A DNA stretch of 8,931 bases from contig JARFQH010000200.1 of the NCBI GenBank assembly GCA_029287875.1, positions 1-8,931 on the forward strand. The letters are read 5' to 3'. A program made the position numbers and the translations under genes. A model generated the notes under the pieces. It was not told the origin of the DNA and made no database searches. It worked only from the letters and a program-made list of their open reading frames with translations. Positions 1 to 6,546 of the stretch are shown piece after piece. Source of the DNA: Desulfobacteraceae bacterium. Its GTDB lineage: Bacteria > Desulfobacterota > Desulfobacteria > Desulfobacterales > SG8-13. Every line of letters begins with the position of its first letter. Position 1 is the stretch's first letter.

Positions 1-1368
1 GCCGTTTGCGGTACCGGCATGGCCGCCCTTGCCGCGATGCTCAAAGACCTCGGTTTTTCCGTCAGCGGCTCGGACCAGAATGTCTATCCGCCCATGAGCG
101 ATTTCCTGGCAGACAAGGGGATAGCGGTCTCAAGCGGCTACCGCGCCGAAAATTTGGACCATCGTCCGGACCTTGTCGTGGTCGGAAACGCCGTCTCGAA
201 GGACAATCCCGAGGTGGTGGCGATGCTCGGAGCGGGTCTCTGCTTCTGCTCCATGCCCCAGGCCCTCAACCACTTCGTGGCGGCCGGTAAAAAACCGATC
301 GTGATCACCGGCACCCACGGCAAGACCACTACCGCGTCCCTGGCGGCATGGCTGTTGTTCAAGGCCGGATTGGATCCTTCCTTCATGATCGGGGGCATTC
401 TAAAGAATTTCGACAGCAATTATCGCCTGGGAGCAGGGGAGCACATCGTCATCGAGGGGGACGAATACGACACCGCCTTTTTCGACAAGGGGCCCAAATT
501 TCTTCACTACCGACCCCATTTGGCGATATTGACCAGCGTCGAGTTCGATCACGCTGATATTTTTCGGGACCTGGAGCATGTCAAGGCCGTTTTCAGGCAG
601 ATGACTTCCCGCGTGCCGGAGGAGAGCACGTTGATCGCCTACGACGACGATTCCAATGTCCGCGAAGTGCTCACGGGAGCCGCAAGCGGTGTCGAATTTT
701 ACGGTCGGCGGCCGGAGTCGCTCTGGCGGCTGCAGGCCGATCGGATCGAACCGCCCCTCACGGCCTTCGAGGTGGTGAAAAATGGTGCGCGATACGCCTC
801 TTTTCGCACCCCCATGGTGGGGAGGCACAACCTTTTAAACGCCCTGTCCACGATTGCCGTCGCCGATCACCTGAACATCCCGCCATCGGTGCTGGGCGAG
901 GCCATGGAGTCGTTTAGAGGCATCCGCCGCCGTCAGGAGGTTCGGGGCCGCAAGCGCGGCATCACCGTAATGGATGATTTTGCCCACCACCCCACGGCCG
1001 TGCGAGAAACCATCGCGGCCGTTCGCCCTTTTTACCCCCAGGGCCGCCTGATTGCCGTGTTCGAGCCGCGCACCAACACCAGCATGCGGGACGTGTTCCA
1101 GGACGTCTACCCGAAGTGCTTCGACCTGGCGGACCTGATCTGCATCCGCCGGCCGCCGCTGTTGAAAAAAATTCCGGAGGGACAGCGCTTTTCTTCCGAA
1201 AAACTGGTGGAGCACCTCGAAAAGCACGGCAAGGCGGCTCGCTTCTTCGAGGAGACAAACGCAATCATCGACTTTCTCGTGCAAGTGGCCCGCGACGGAG
1301 ACGTGGTGCTGGTCATGTCCAACGGGGGCTTCGACAACATCCACGAGCGGTTGTTGAAAAGACTGTAA
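1..1368 (+). CDS. mpl: UDP-N-acetylmuramate:L-alanyl-gamma-D-glutamyl-meso-diaminopimelate ligase, 5' end cut off
   Basis: This is a cytoplasmic Mur-type ligase of peptidoglycan recycling. It uses ATP to join the recovered tripeptide L-Ala-gamma-D-Glu-meso-DAP to UDP-MurNAc. The reading frame is open from base 1, and the visible part begins inside the glycine-rich N-terminal nucleotide-binding loop (CGTGMAAL). About 10-12 residues are therefore missing and the true start lies outside the window; the ATG at 19 is internal. Counting from that ATG, the ATP P-loop GTHGKTT is at residues 98-104, the Mpl-type EGDEYDTAFFDK at 146-157, the DDFAHHPTA motif at 319-327 and EPRTNTSM at 349-356. HHPTA together with EPRTNTSM separates Mpl from MurC. 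The 455 visible residues fit the roughly 450-460 of the family. It stands alone on the plus strand and converges with the OmpA-like gene; a terminator lies about 190 bases beyond the stop. Confidence 0.95.
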   Translation, partial: AVCGTGMAALAAMLKDLGFSVSGSDQNVYPPMSDFLADKGIAVSSGYRAENLDHRPDLVVVGNAVSKDNPEVVAMLGAGLCFCSMPQALNHFVAAGKKPIVITGTHGKTTTASLAAWLLFKAGLDPSFMIGGILKNFDSNYRLGAGEHIVIEGDEYDTAFFDKGPKFLHYRPHLAILTSVEFDHADIFRDLEHVKAVFRQMTSRVPEESTLIAYDDDSNVREVLTGAASGVEFYGRRPESLWRLQADRIEPPLTAFEVVKNGARYASFRTPMVGRHNLLNALSTIAVADHLNIPPSVLGEAMESFRGIRRRQEVRGRKRGITVMDDFAHHPTAVRETIAAVRPFYPQGRLIAVFEPRTNTSMRDVFQDVYPKCFDLADLICIRRPPLLKKIPEGQRFSSEKLVEHLEKHGKAARFFEETNAIIDFLVQVARDGDVVLVMSNGGFDNIHERLLKRL

Positions 1369-1556
1369 ATTTCAGGAGGATGATATCACCAATTTCAATG
1401 GCCATTGATAATGTCAGCTTTGTTGAAGAGCACCAGGTGGTATTCAAAGCGTATTGAAGCTTGAAGAATAAAAGCGAAGCGCCGAAAAGCATAGCGAAGG
1501 AGCAGACGAAACAATCAAAAATGGTGCTACTCGAAGGGACCTGCGAAATTCCTTTT

Positions 1557-1587
1557 GCCATGCATCAGCGGCGCTCATGGCGTTTTT
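1557..1587 (+). terminator. Probable intrinsic terminator of mpl
   Basis: GCCATG (1557-1562) pairs perfectly with CATGGC (1576-1581). Inside, AGC (1567-1569) can pair with GCT (1573-1575) across a GGC loop, leaving a four-base bulge on one side. A five-T run (1583-1587) follows one base after the stem. This orientation stops rightward transcription coming out of mpl, about 190 bases beyond its stop codon. Confidence 0.6.
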
Positions 1588-1614
1588 CAACAGCCTGTTA
1601 GCGGAGGGGGCACG

Positions 1615-1674
1615 AAAAAAAAGCCCTGGGACGAAACCCGCAATGCTCGTCGCGGAATCCCGATCACCAGGGCT
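1615..1674 (-). terminator. Intrinsic terminator of the VWA-OmpA gene
   Basis: Read on the minus strand, AGCCCTGG (1674-1667) pairs perfectly with CCAGGGCT (1629-1622) and runs straight into eight T residues (1622-1615, the first shared with the stem). The loop is long, 37 bases, and may fold further. It lies about 40 bases after the stop codon of the leftward gene ending at 1713. The strong GC stem and clean U-tract make this a good rho-independent terminator. Confidence 0.75.
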
Positions 1675-1712
1675 GTGGGTTCCGGATCTTTCGATCACCG
1701 GTTGATAGTCAC

Positions 1713-2813
1713 CTACATACCACCGACGGCAATCTCCACGCGCCGGTTCTTGGCGCGACCTTCGGGGGTGCTGTTGTCTGCAATTGGGTTTGTTTTTCCG
1801 TACCACAGCAGGGCCATTTGATCCGCACTGACGCCCTGCTGCTCAAGATAATTGGCGACACTTTCGACTCTTCTCTGCGACAACGGCAGGTTGTACTCTT
1901 CGCTGCCGACACTGTCGGTGAAACCGGCCATTACCACGTTGGCTTTCGGATTGTTTTTCAGAAAATCGGCCATCTTGTTCAGTTCGGGCTTATATTCCGG
2001 CAGGACATCGTATTTGCCGAATTCGAAATGGACATTAGGCATCTTCACGCCGGCGATGCGGGTTTCGGTGGTGGTGACAATCTCTTTAGTGGAATCGACC
2101 ACATAAAGGAACCCGGCACCGTACACGGGGTTTCTGTAAATGTCATCGAAGGGGATCACCCGCGAACAGGCGTTAAGCGCCGCCATGTCTTCCAGCAGCT
2201 TCTGCGGTTTGCCGGGCTTGGCCGAACTGATGAAATAGAGGCAGACGTCGTGATTTTGAACGACGTCCCGGGCGGCGTCCATGGGCCAGAGTTTCTTCGG
2301 GGCGACGCGCTGGTAGGTGCCGTCGGTGAAAATAAACACCGCCGTTCGGCCCGACAACTTCGCGAGGATCGGATTGAGCCGGTCAATGCCGTCGGCCAGC
2401 GGGGTGGTCTGCTGGACGATGCCGCCTGAGGATCTGGTGGTCGGCAGGCTGTCGACCGCCTGGGTGTAGGTTGGCTTGTCATAAGGCGCCATTGCGTAGT
2501 ACTCCTTCCAGGGCGTGAACGTGTACAATCCGGCGTTCCAGCCGAGGTCCGGAAGAATGGCGTTCTGTTGACGCAAGATTTCCCTGGCCGCTTCGACCTT
2601 CTGCCCGCCTGTGGCGGGATAGGTGTCGGCCATGGACCTCGAGGTGTCGAAGAGCACGATGAAGTTGTCGGCCTGCTTGATGAAGTTCTCCTTTACGACG
2701 ACTTCTTCCACAATATCCTTTTCTTCGATAATCTCAAAGGCCGAAACAGAGCTCACGGCAATAAATAATAGACTTAAGAAAAATGCGGTTACAGCGGTTT
2801 TCCTTTTCATCAT
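1713..2813 (-). CDS. Exported von Willebrand factor A / OmpA-like peptidoglycan-binding protein
   Basis: This 366-residue protein probably sits in the periplasm or at the outer membrane, bound to peptidoglycan. A cleavable signal peptide covers about residues 1-25 (MMKRK, a hydrophobic core, then SVSA before FE); there is no lipobox cysteine. A von Willebrand factor A domain spans about 50-240, with metal-site residues DTSRS at 56-60, a Thr near 137 and the Asp of FTDG at 164, so the MIDAS metal site looks intact. The C-terminal OmpA/MotB-like domain is at about 261-366; D300 in TDSVGS and R315 in LSQRRV match the diaminopimelate-binding pair of E. coli OmpA. No beta-barrel is evident. The frame is open up to an ATG at 2963, but four tandem ATG codons (2819-2808) after AGGA support a start near 2813; 2810 is nearly as good. 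It stands alone with its own terminator. The ligand of the VWA domain is unknown. Confidence 0.9.
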   Translation of the reverse strand: MMKRKTAVTAFFLSLLFIAVSSVSAFEIIEEKDIVEEVVVKENFIKQADNFIVLFDTSRSMADTYPATGGQKVEAAREILRQQNAILPDLGWNAGLYTFTPWKEYYAMAPYDKPTYTQAVDSLPTTRSSGGIVQQTTPLADGIDRLNPILAKLSGRTAVFIFTDGTYQRVAPKKLWPMDAARDVVQNHDVCLYFISSAKPGKPQKLLEDMAALNACSRVIPFDDIYRNPVYGAGFLYVVDSTKEIVTTTETRIAGVKMPNVHFEFGKYDVLPEYKPELNKMADFLKNNPKANVVMAGFTDSVGSEEYNLPLSQRRVESVANYLEQQGVSADQMALLWYGKTNPIADNSTPEGRAKNRRVEIAVGGM

Positions 2814-2818
2814 CATCA

Positions 2819-2822
2819 TCCT
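2819..2822 (-). promoter_or_regulatory. Ribosome-binding site deciding the VWA-OmpA start
   Basis: On the minus strand GAGAGAAAGG runs into four consecutive ATG codons. AGGA (2822-2819) lies 5 bases before the third ATG (2813) and 8 before the fourth (2810), which is good spacing, while the first ATG overlaps it. This supports the short start with a classical signal peptide and argues against the far upstream ATG at 2963. A small hairpin (CGGTT at 2838-2842 with AACCG at 2847-2851) lies just upstream in the leader. Confidence 0.55.
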
Positions 2823-2884
2823 TTCTCTCAAAATGTGCGGTTCTAAAACCGATGCTGGTGCTAAAGGGTCGCGAACTCGATAGC

Positions 2885-2990
2885 TTGAACAGAAAACCTC
2901 GTCTTTTGGCCCATCTTCTGCGTTGCGCTTGTGCTCGCATACGTAATGTATGCAATCTTCCATACGCCTGAAAGTAAACCCAAAGCCTTC
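2885..2990. repeat. Possible dispersed intergenic repeat with internal hairpin
   Basis: This segment contains a perfect 6-base stem, GCATAC (2937-2942) with GTATGC (2948-2953), around the 5-base loop GTAAT. It is flanked by GCGTTGCGC and CTTTTGGCCC-like blocks. The wording resembles intergenic repeats that I associate, from memory only, with deltaproteobacterial genomes. No second copy lies in this window, so repetition is not shown by the sequence itself. Its position within the leader of the VWA-OmpA gene explains why that frame stays open far upstream without being coding. Confidence 0.3.
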
Positions 2991-3300
2991 GCAATTTTGA
3001 TCAATTTATTTCGCCCCCGATCCTAAACACGTTGTTAATTGAATCTGTTTTTAACTTCCCCATTTTCTTTGTTGTGCTGCACGGCAAAAAATCTCAAAAG
3101 CGTTGTATCCGCACCTCCTTTCTCTTTCCTGTCTGCTGAAATATGATTAAACGCTGCTTTATCACTAAACTCTCTCCCAACGACCCATTTTTTGGGGAAC
3201 AAATGGAACATTCGAATCTTCATCAATTGTGATGACGGTTTACCTGCCGACCGATAGAGCGTACAAAGAAGAACCGGCATCTCTCCCCGAATCCGAAATC

Positions 3301-3323
3301 CTAACCGGTTGTCGTCCGGTTAG
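3301..3323 (-). terminator. Perfect hairpin overlapping the end of a small interrupted ORF
   Basis: CTAACCGG (3301-3308) and CCGGTTAG (3316-3323) form a perfect 8-base stem around a 7-base loop. On the minus strand the stem contains the TAA stop (3322-3320) of the small ORF. No T-run follows on either strand, so it is a weak candidate as a terminator. It may instead protect a 3' end or bind a protein. Confidence 0.35.
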
Positions 3324-3487
3324 GCGGCAAGGGCGTTATCGATGGCCGCCACGCCGCTCTTGGATCCGTCATAAACGGAGAGGGACAAATCTATGAAATT
3401 TTCAAGGATCGTAGAAGAAGAGTTGTATATATTTCTGAACGTTATAGTGGAGTCATAGTATGTACACGGATGTCAATTGTCAAACAT
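3320..3487 (-). pseudogene. Small ORF with in-frame TGA at codon 5, probably a decayed gene
   Basis: An ATG at 3487 is preceded by GGAG (3496-3493) with ideal 5-base spacing, but the frame reads M-F-D-N and then TGA (3475-3473). After the TGA the same frame stays open for 50 codons to a TAA at 3322-3320. The second half uses GC-ending codons like the neighbouring genes (GAC GGA TCC AAG AGC GGC GTG), and its end (SGVAAIDNALAA) looks protein-like. There is no ATG, GTG or early TTG after the TGA from which to restart. I do not recognise the family. The simplest reading is a nonsense-mutated small gene. A recoded selenocysteine codon is possible in this kind of organism, but I see no convincing SECIS stem-loop directly after the TGA. 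Chance openness is also possible at this length. Confidence 0.3.
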
Positions 3488-3564
3488 TTTTACTCCATAC
3501 AGAGGTGCGGCGTATCGTCGATCGCGATGAGACAAAATATAAAATACTATAAATAGTTTAAATT

Positions 3565-3595
3565 AATACAATAAACACGATTCGGCGCAGAACCG
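3565..3595 (-). terminator. Probable terminator of the cytochrome operon
   Basis: Directly after the stop codon of the octahaem cytochrome gene, the minus strand reads CGGTTC (3595-3590), a six-base loop, then GAATCG (3583-3578), pairing with one G-U wobble. The T-rich tail TGTTTATTGTATT follows. The stem is short and the tail interrupted, so termination may be partial. Confidence 0.4.
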
Positions 3596-5974
3596 TCAAG
3601 GAGTGGAAGAGACGCTGCGCTGCTGTTCGATAACGGTTAAAAGCCTTTCCCCGTTAGAACGGGAGGCCGGGTCGGCGATCATCTTCTCGGCCAGCTGCTG
3701 CGCTTTTTCGAACTGCTGCCGTTGCAGGTAAAAAACGGCCAGGGCGTAAATGTATTCGGGTTGGTTCGGTTCGATGGCAAGGGCTTGCTTCAAGGCATTT
3801 TCGGCTTCGGGGTCCCTTTGCAGCTGCTGCAGCAGAAGTCCGAGGTTGTAGTGTATCCGGGAGCGCCGCGGCAGCCCCTGCGCTGCCTGAAAAAGGACAT
3901 CGGCCGCCTCTTGGTATTTTTTTTCCTCCACCAGCAGCAGGCCCAGCGAATATTTGATGTCATACAGCTCGGGATTAGCCGTCGCCACCTCGCGGAGCAG
4001 TTGTTCGGCCGCCGCGTTTTCCCCCAGCCGGTTGTACAACATGGCCAGGTTCACCTTGGCCGGGTAGAACTCCCGGTCAATTTCGATGGCCTTGCGGTAG
4101 TTTTCAATCGCTTTCTCATACTGACCGGTATTCGAATAAAGGTTCCCGAGGTTGTGCCGCGATGCGGGAAAATCGCCCGTGTAGGCCATTGCTTGCCGGT
4201 ATTCGTCGATCTGGGTGAGAAATCGTTTTCGTACGGCCGCCGACATCTCCGCCGATGGGACTGTCGTCAGGAGCCGCGCCGCTTCAATGCGAACGGCCTT
4301 TACCGGATCGTAGAGAAGCGGCGCCGCGACCTCGAGGCGCTTGCGCGGGTCTTCTTCCGGAAAGTGTCGCAGGGCGGTGTAGCGCATGAGCGCCTCCTCG
4401 TCGGAGAGCGCCCGCAGATAAGCCTGTCTGCTTTCTTTGCCGGGATAGGCCGACAGGCTCGACAGGGCCGTGGCCCGTACGATGGTCGGATACAACCGGT
4501 CGTCTGCCAGGCGGACAAGCTCGGGCAGGGCTTCCGGTACGAGCCGGCGACCGTCGGCGAGAATGGTGCCGTAATGGGGCCTTTTGCGCTGGCCGTACCA
4601 TTTGCCCATGGACTCCACCGACCAGTCGGTGGTCTTGTCCACGTGGCAGCGGTTGCAGGCATTGGGCGTCTCGATTGTCCGGCTGAGGTCGGGCCGCGGG
4701 ATGCGGAAGCTGTGGTCCGGACGGTAATCGATGCCCATGTAATAGCGGCCGGGCATGTGGCATTGCTCGCACTGGGCGCCGGTGCCGACCTCGAACAGCA
4801 CCTCACCGGTGCCGGATTTGATCGGTTCTCCCTTTTCCCCCTTTTTCTTGTGAAAGTGGTGGTCCTTGGTGTCGTAGACGGCCGCCTTGTGACATTGGAG
4901 GCAAAGCGCGTTGCCATCGCGGATGCGTTTGATGCTGTGCACATCGTGGCAGTCGCTGCAGCGAACGCCCTGTTTGTACATTTTGCTCTGCATGAAGGAG
5001 CCGTAGACATAGACCTCTTCAAGGATCTGCCCGTCCGGGAAGTAATTTCCCTCGGTCAGCAGCTGCGGAATGGCATAATCGAGGAAGTCGATATTGGCGT
5101 GGGGGTTGTTGCCGAGCGATGAGCGGCGGGAATGACACGGGGCGCACAATTCGATTTGCGCGCGTGAGCTCAGACCGCTGGTTTTGACCACGAGAGCGTG
5201 GTTTTCTACGACCGGCCGGCCCATCTCCGGTGTTTCGGCCCACCGGACATGCGCGGAGCCCGGACCGTGGCAGGCCTCGCAGCCGACGCTGATCTCAGAC
5301 CAGGTGGTATGGTAGGCGTCGGTTTCGAGATCGTAGTTTTTCTCGAGGTTGGTGGAGTGGCATTCGGCACACATGCCGTTCCAGTTCTGGCCCTGCCGGG
5401 TCCAGCTCAGCCAATCCTCGGGGTCTAGCGGCCGGTCCGGGTAGAGGTGGTACCAGCGCTTCTTTTTGACGTCCCAGGCGATGGGCAGACATTGCAGTCG
5501 TCCGCCGGGAAACGGAATCAGATACTGCTGCAGCGGGTACCAGCCGAAGGTGTGGGTAATCTCAAATTCCGCTAATTTACCGTCCGGTCCCGGGGTGGAG
5601 ACAAAATAGCGGCCGTCTTTCCGGTAGAATCTTGACGTGACACCGAAGTGCTCGAACTCGGCGTTGTCGAAGTCGCCGAGCACGGTATCGGCCGTGGCCT
5701 CGGCCATGGCCCGATCGTGATGGGACCCCCGCCACTTGTCGTATTCCGGCTTGTGACAGGACTGGCACTTGGCGCTGCCGACGAAGGCAGCCGCGGGTTT
5801 GCCTGCGGTTCGGGCGGAGGAATCGGAAAGGTTGCGCTCTCTTATAAGGTACAGCGGAAGCGAGAAGATGACGACAACAGTGGCCACCACCCCCGCCGTT
5901 TTCCAGTACGCGAGTGTGCTCTTCTTCGTTACGTCTTCGCCGTTCGACTTCAGTATGTCGCCTTTCGGTGTCAC
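3596..5974 (-). CDS. Membrane-anchored octahaem cytochrome c with HEAT-like and TPR repeats
   Basis: This 792-residue protein likely carries electrons in the periplasm, taking them from the Rieske protein encoded just upstream. An uncleaved-looking anchor spans about residues 24-44. Eight CxxCH haem-binding motifs follow at 70, 202, 232, 277, 339, 358, 402 and 440, in the style of the cytochrome c554-related multihaem family. A helical HEAT-like part covers about 475-585, then about five TPR units (602-771) with periodic YxKAIxxYRKAIEIDP-like patterns, probably for protein docking. The start is GTG at 5974; its GTGA overlaps the Rieske stop by four bases, which means translational coupling. 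No ATG occurs before residue 90. As last gene of the Rieske/cytochrome b cluster it probably stands in for cytochrome c1. The family assignment is firm; the electron acceptor is unknown. Another possibility is that it belongs to a separate reductase rather than the bc complex. Confidence 0.9.
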   Translation of the reverse strand: MTPKGDILKSNGEDVTKKSTLAYWKTAGVVATVVVIFSLPLYLIRERNLSDSSARTAGKPAAAFVGSAKCQSCHKPEYDKWRGSHHDRAMAEATADTVLGDFDNAEFEHFGVTSRFYRKDGRYFVSTPGPDGKLAEFEITHTFGWYPLQQYLIPFPGGRLQCLPIAWDVKKKRWYHLYPDRPLDPEDWLSWTRQGQNWNGMCAECHSTNLEKNYDLETDAYHTTWSEISVGCEACHGPGSAHVRWAETPEMGRPVVENHALVVKTSGLSSRAQIELCAPCHSRRSSLGNNPHANIDFLDYAIPQLLTEGNYFPDGQILEEVYVYGSFMQSKMYKQGVRCSDCHDVHSIKRIRDGNALCLQCHKAAVYDTKDHHFHKKKGEKGEPIKSGTGEVLFEVGTGAQCEQCHMPGRYYMGIDYRPDHSFRIPRPDLSRTIETPNACNRCHVDKTTDWSVESMGKWYGQRKRPHYGTILADGRRLVPEALPELVRLADDRLYPTIVRATALSSLSAYPGKESRQAYLRALSDEEALMRYTALRHFPEEDPRKRLEVAAPLLYDPVKAVRIEAARLLTTVPSAEMSAAVRKRFLTQIDEYRQAMAYTGDFPASRHNLGNLYSNTGQYEKAIENYRKAIEIDREFYPAKVNLAMLYNRLGENAAAEQLLREVATANPELYDIKYSLGLLLVEEKKYQEAADVLFQAAQGLPRRSRIHYNLGLLLQQLQRDPEAENALKQALAIEPNQPEYIYALAVFYLQRQQFEKAQQLAEKMIADPASRSNGERLLTVIEQQRSVSSTP

Positions 5975-6522
5975 CCCTTTTTTGCCCCTCCGTGCCCGAA
6001 CGCCACTTGCTCCGGCCTGAATTCACTCCTGCGGATCGTTCGACCGGTATCGACCTGGACCACCTCGTTTTCGATCGTTATCGGATAGATGTCCAGCGGG
6101 CGGGGTGCCGGGGAGCGGACGACCGCACCGCGGATGTCGAATGCCGACGAATGACAAGGACATATAAACTGTTGGTCCTCTGTCATCCAGGGCACGGTGC
6201 ATCCCAGATGTGTACAGCGCCGGGAAATGGCCAGAAAACCGCCGTCTTCCAGGCGGGCCAGGTAGAAATGCCCGCGGGGAAACGCCGTGACCGAATTTTG
6301 GGTAAACCCATCCACCGGCCCGGCTGTTACGATCGCACCGAAGTCACCCTCGGGTGTGGAAGACCGGCGCGGTCTCAAAAAGGACGTGACGATCCAGACC
6401 AGTTCGCCCAACACGACCAGGCCCAGGCCGAACCAGAGTTTCGTCAGAAAATTGCGTCTCGGCAGAGCCGCTGTCGTTTCTTTTTCGACGTGCTTTTTGG
6501 GCACCGGACGTCTTTTCCCCAA
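5971..6522 (-). CDS. Rieske [2Fe-2S] iron-sulfur protein of a bc/b6f-type complex
   Basis: This is the quinol-oxidising iron-sulfur subunit: it takes one electron from quinol at the outer face of the membrane and passes it to a cytochrome. The 183 residues start with a twin-arginine-type export signal (PRRNFLT at 21-27) followed by one membrane helix (about 28-49), which normally stays as an anchor. The Rieske cluster motifs are complete: CTHLGC at 103-108 and CPCHSS at 121-126, giving two Cys and two His ligands plus the disulfide pair. The start is TTG at 6522, preceded by GAGGA with 7-base spacing. It begins 24 bases after the cytochrome b stop, and its own stop overlaps the GTG of the octahaem cytochrome gene. 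Size and motif spacing are typical. Specific symbols such as petA or qcrA cannot be chosen from the sequence alone. Confidence 0.95.
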   Translation of the reverse strand: MGKRRPVPKKHVEKETTAALPRRNFLTKLWFGLGLVVLGELVWIVTSFLRPRRSSTPEGDFGAIVTAGPVDGFTQNSVTAFPRGHFYLARLEDGGFLAISRRCTHLGCTVPWMTEDQQFICPCHSSAFDIRGAVVRSPAPRPLDIYPITIENEVVQVDTGRTIRRSEFRPEQVAFGHGGAKKG

Positions 6523-6529
6523 TTCTAAG

Positions 6530-6534
6530 TCCTC
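6530..6534 (-). promoter_or_regulatory. Ribosome-binding site selecting a TTG start for the Rieske gene
   Basis: GAGGA on the minus strand, 7 bases before the TTG at 6522, lies in the 24-base gap after the cytochrome b stop. No in-frame ATG occurs near it, and starting later would cut into the twin-arginine signal, so the TTG start is well supported. Confidence 0.65.
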
Positions 6535-6546
6535 AATTAAACTGTT

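Larger units (their letters stand above)
1369..1712. other. Convergent intergenic region between mpl and the VWA-OmpA gene
   Basis: The 344 bases between two convergent genes hold no convincing complete gene. Just after the mpl stop there is AGGAGG at 1374-1379. A short open frame follows (ATG at 1380, in-frame ATG at 1398, TGA ending at 1457; 25 or 19 residues), but AGGAGG directly abuts the first ATG and is 18 bases from the second, so neither spacing suits translation. A perfect 14-base palindrome, TCAATGGCCATTGA, spans 1395-1408. The rest has the look of a dispersed intergenic repeat, with AGCGAAG occurring twice near 1477-1500. It ends in two terminators listed separately. Confidence 0.6.
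2820..3595. other. Long AT-rich intergenic region between two leftward transcription units
   Basis: This 776-base stretch has no confident intact gene. From right to left it holds a probable terminator of the cytochrome operon (3565-3595), a very AT-rich tract (about 3529-3573) and a small interrupted ORF (3320-3487). It continues with a hairpin (3301-3323), a stretch with an open 81-codon minus-strand frame that I do not accept as a gene, a repeat-like segment (about 2885-2990) and the leader of the VWA-OmpA gene. A near-perfect Shine-Dalgarno, AAAGGAGGT, occurs on the minus strand near 3113-3123, but no well-spaced start codon follows. The promoter of the VWA-OmpA gene should lie in this region; I could not pick a clear -35/-10 pair. 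Confidence 0.5.

Noticed and set aside
1444..1806. Minus-strand open frame of 120 codons across both terminators
   Set aside because: It overlaps the end of the VWA-OmpA gene in another frame and runs through two terminator hairpins, with low-complexity Ser/Phe-rich translation from repeat-like DNA.
1818..2429. Plus-strand open frame of 203 codons
   Set aside because: It is antisense to the VWA-OmpA gene, and its translation has no recognisable motif.
2814..2963. N-terminal extension of the VWA-OmpA protein from an ATG at 2963
   Set aside because: The extension would place about 50 polar residues before a classical signal peptide and runs through a repeat-like block. A good AGGA site lies at the tandem ATG codons instead.
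3035..3280. Minus-strand open frame of 81 codons in the long intergenic region
   Set aside because: The start spacing is poor (GGAG only 2 bases before the ATG), codon use is unlike the neighbours, and the peptide shows no domain or secondary-structure pattern. It is probably chance openness.
3435..3475. Selenocysteine insertion element after the in-frame TGA
   Set aside because: I tried pairings downstream of the TGA and found only runs of 3-4 base pairs, with no stem of the size expected of a bacterial SECIS. Recoding therefore stays only a formal possibility.
3529..3573. Promoter in the AT-rich tract upstream of the small interrupted ORF
   Set aside because: TATAGT- and TTTATT-like hexamers occur, but the tract is so AT-rich that such matches are expected by chance, and no pair has both good sequence and 17-base spacing.
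3722..5122. Long plus-strand open frame of 466 codons
   Set aside because: It lies wholly antisense to the octahaem cytochrome gene, whose haem motifs and repeats prove the minus-strand frame. The plus-strand translation shows no domain and arises from the GC-rich codon pattern.
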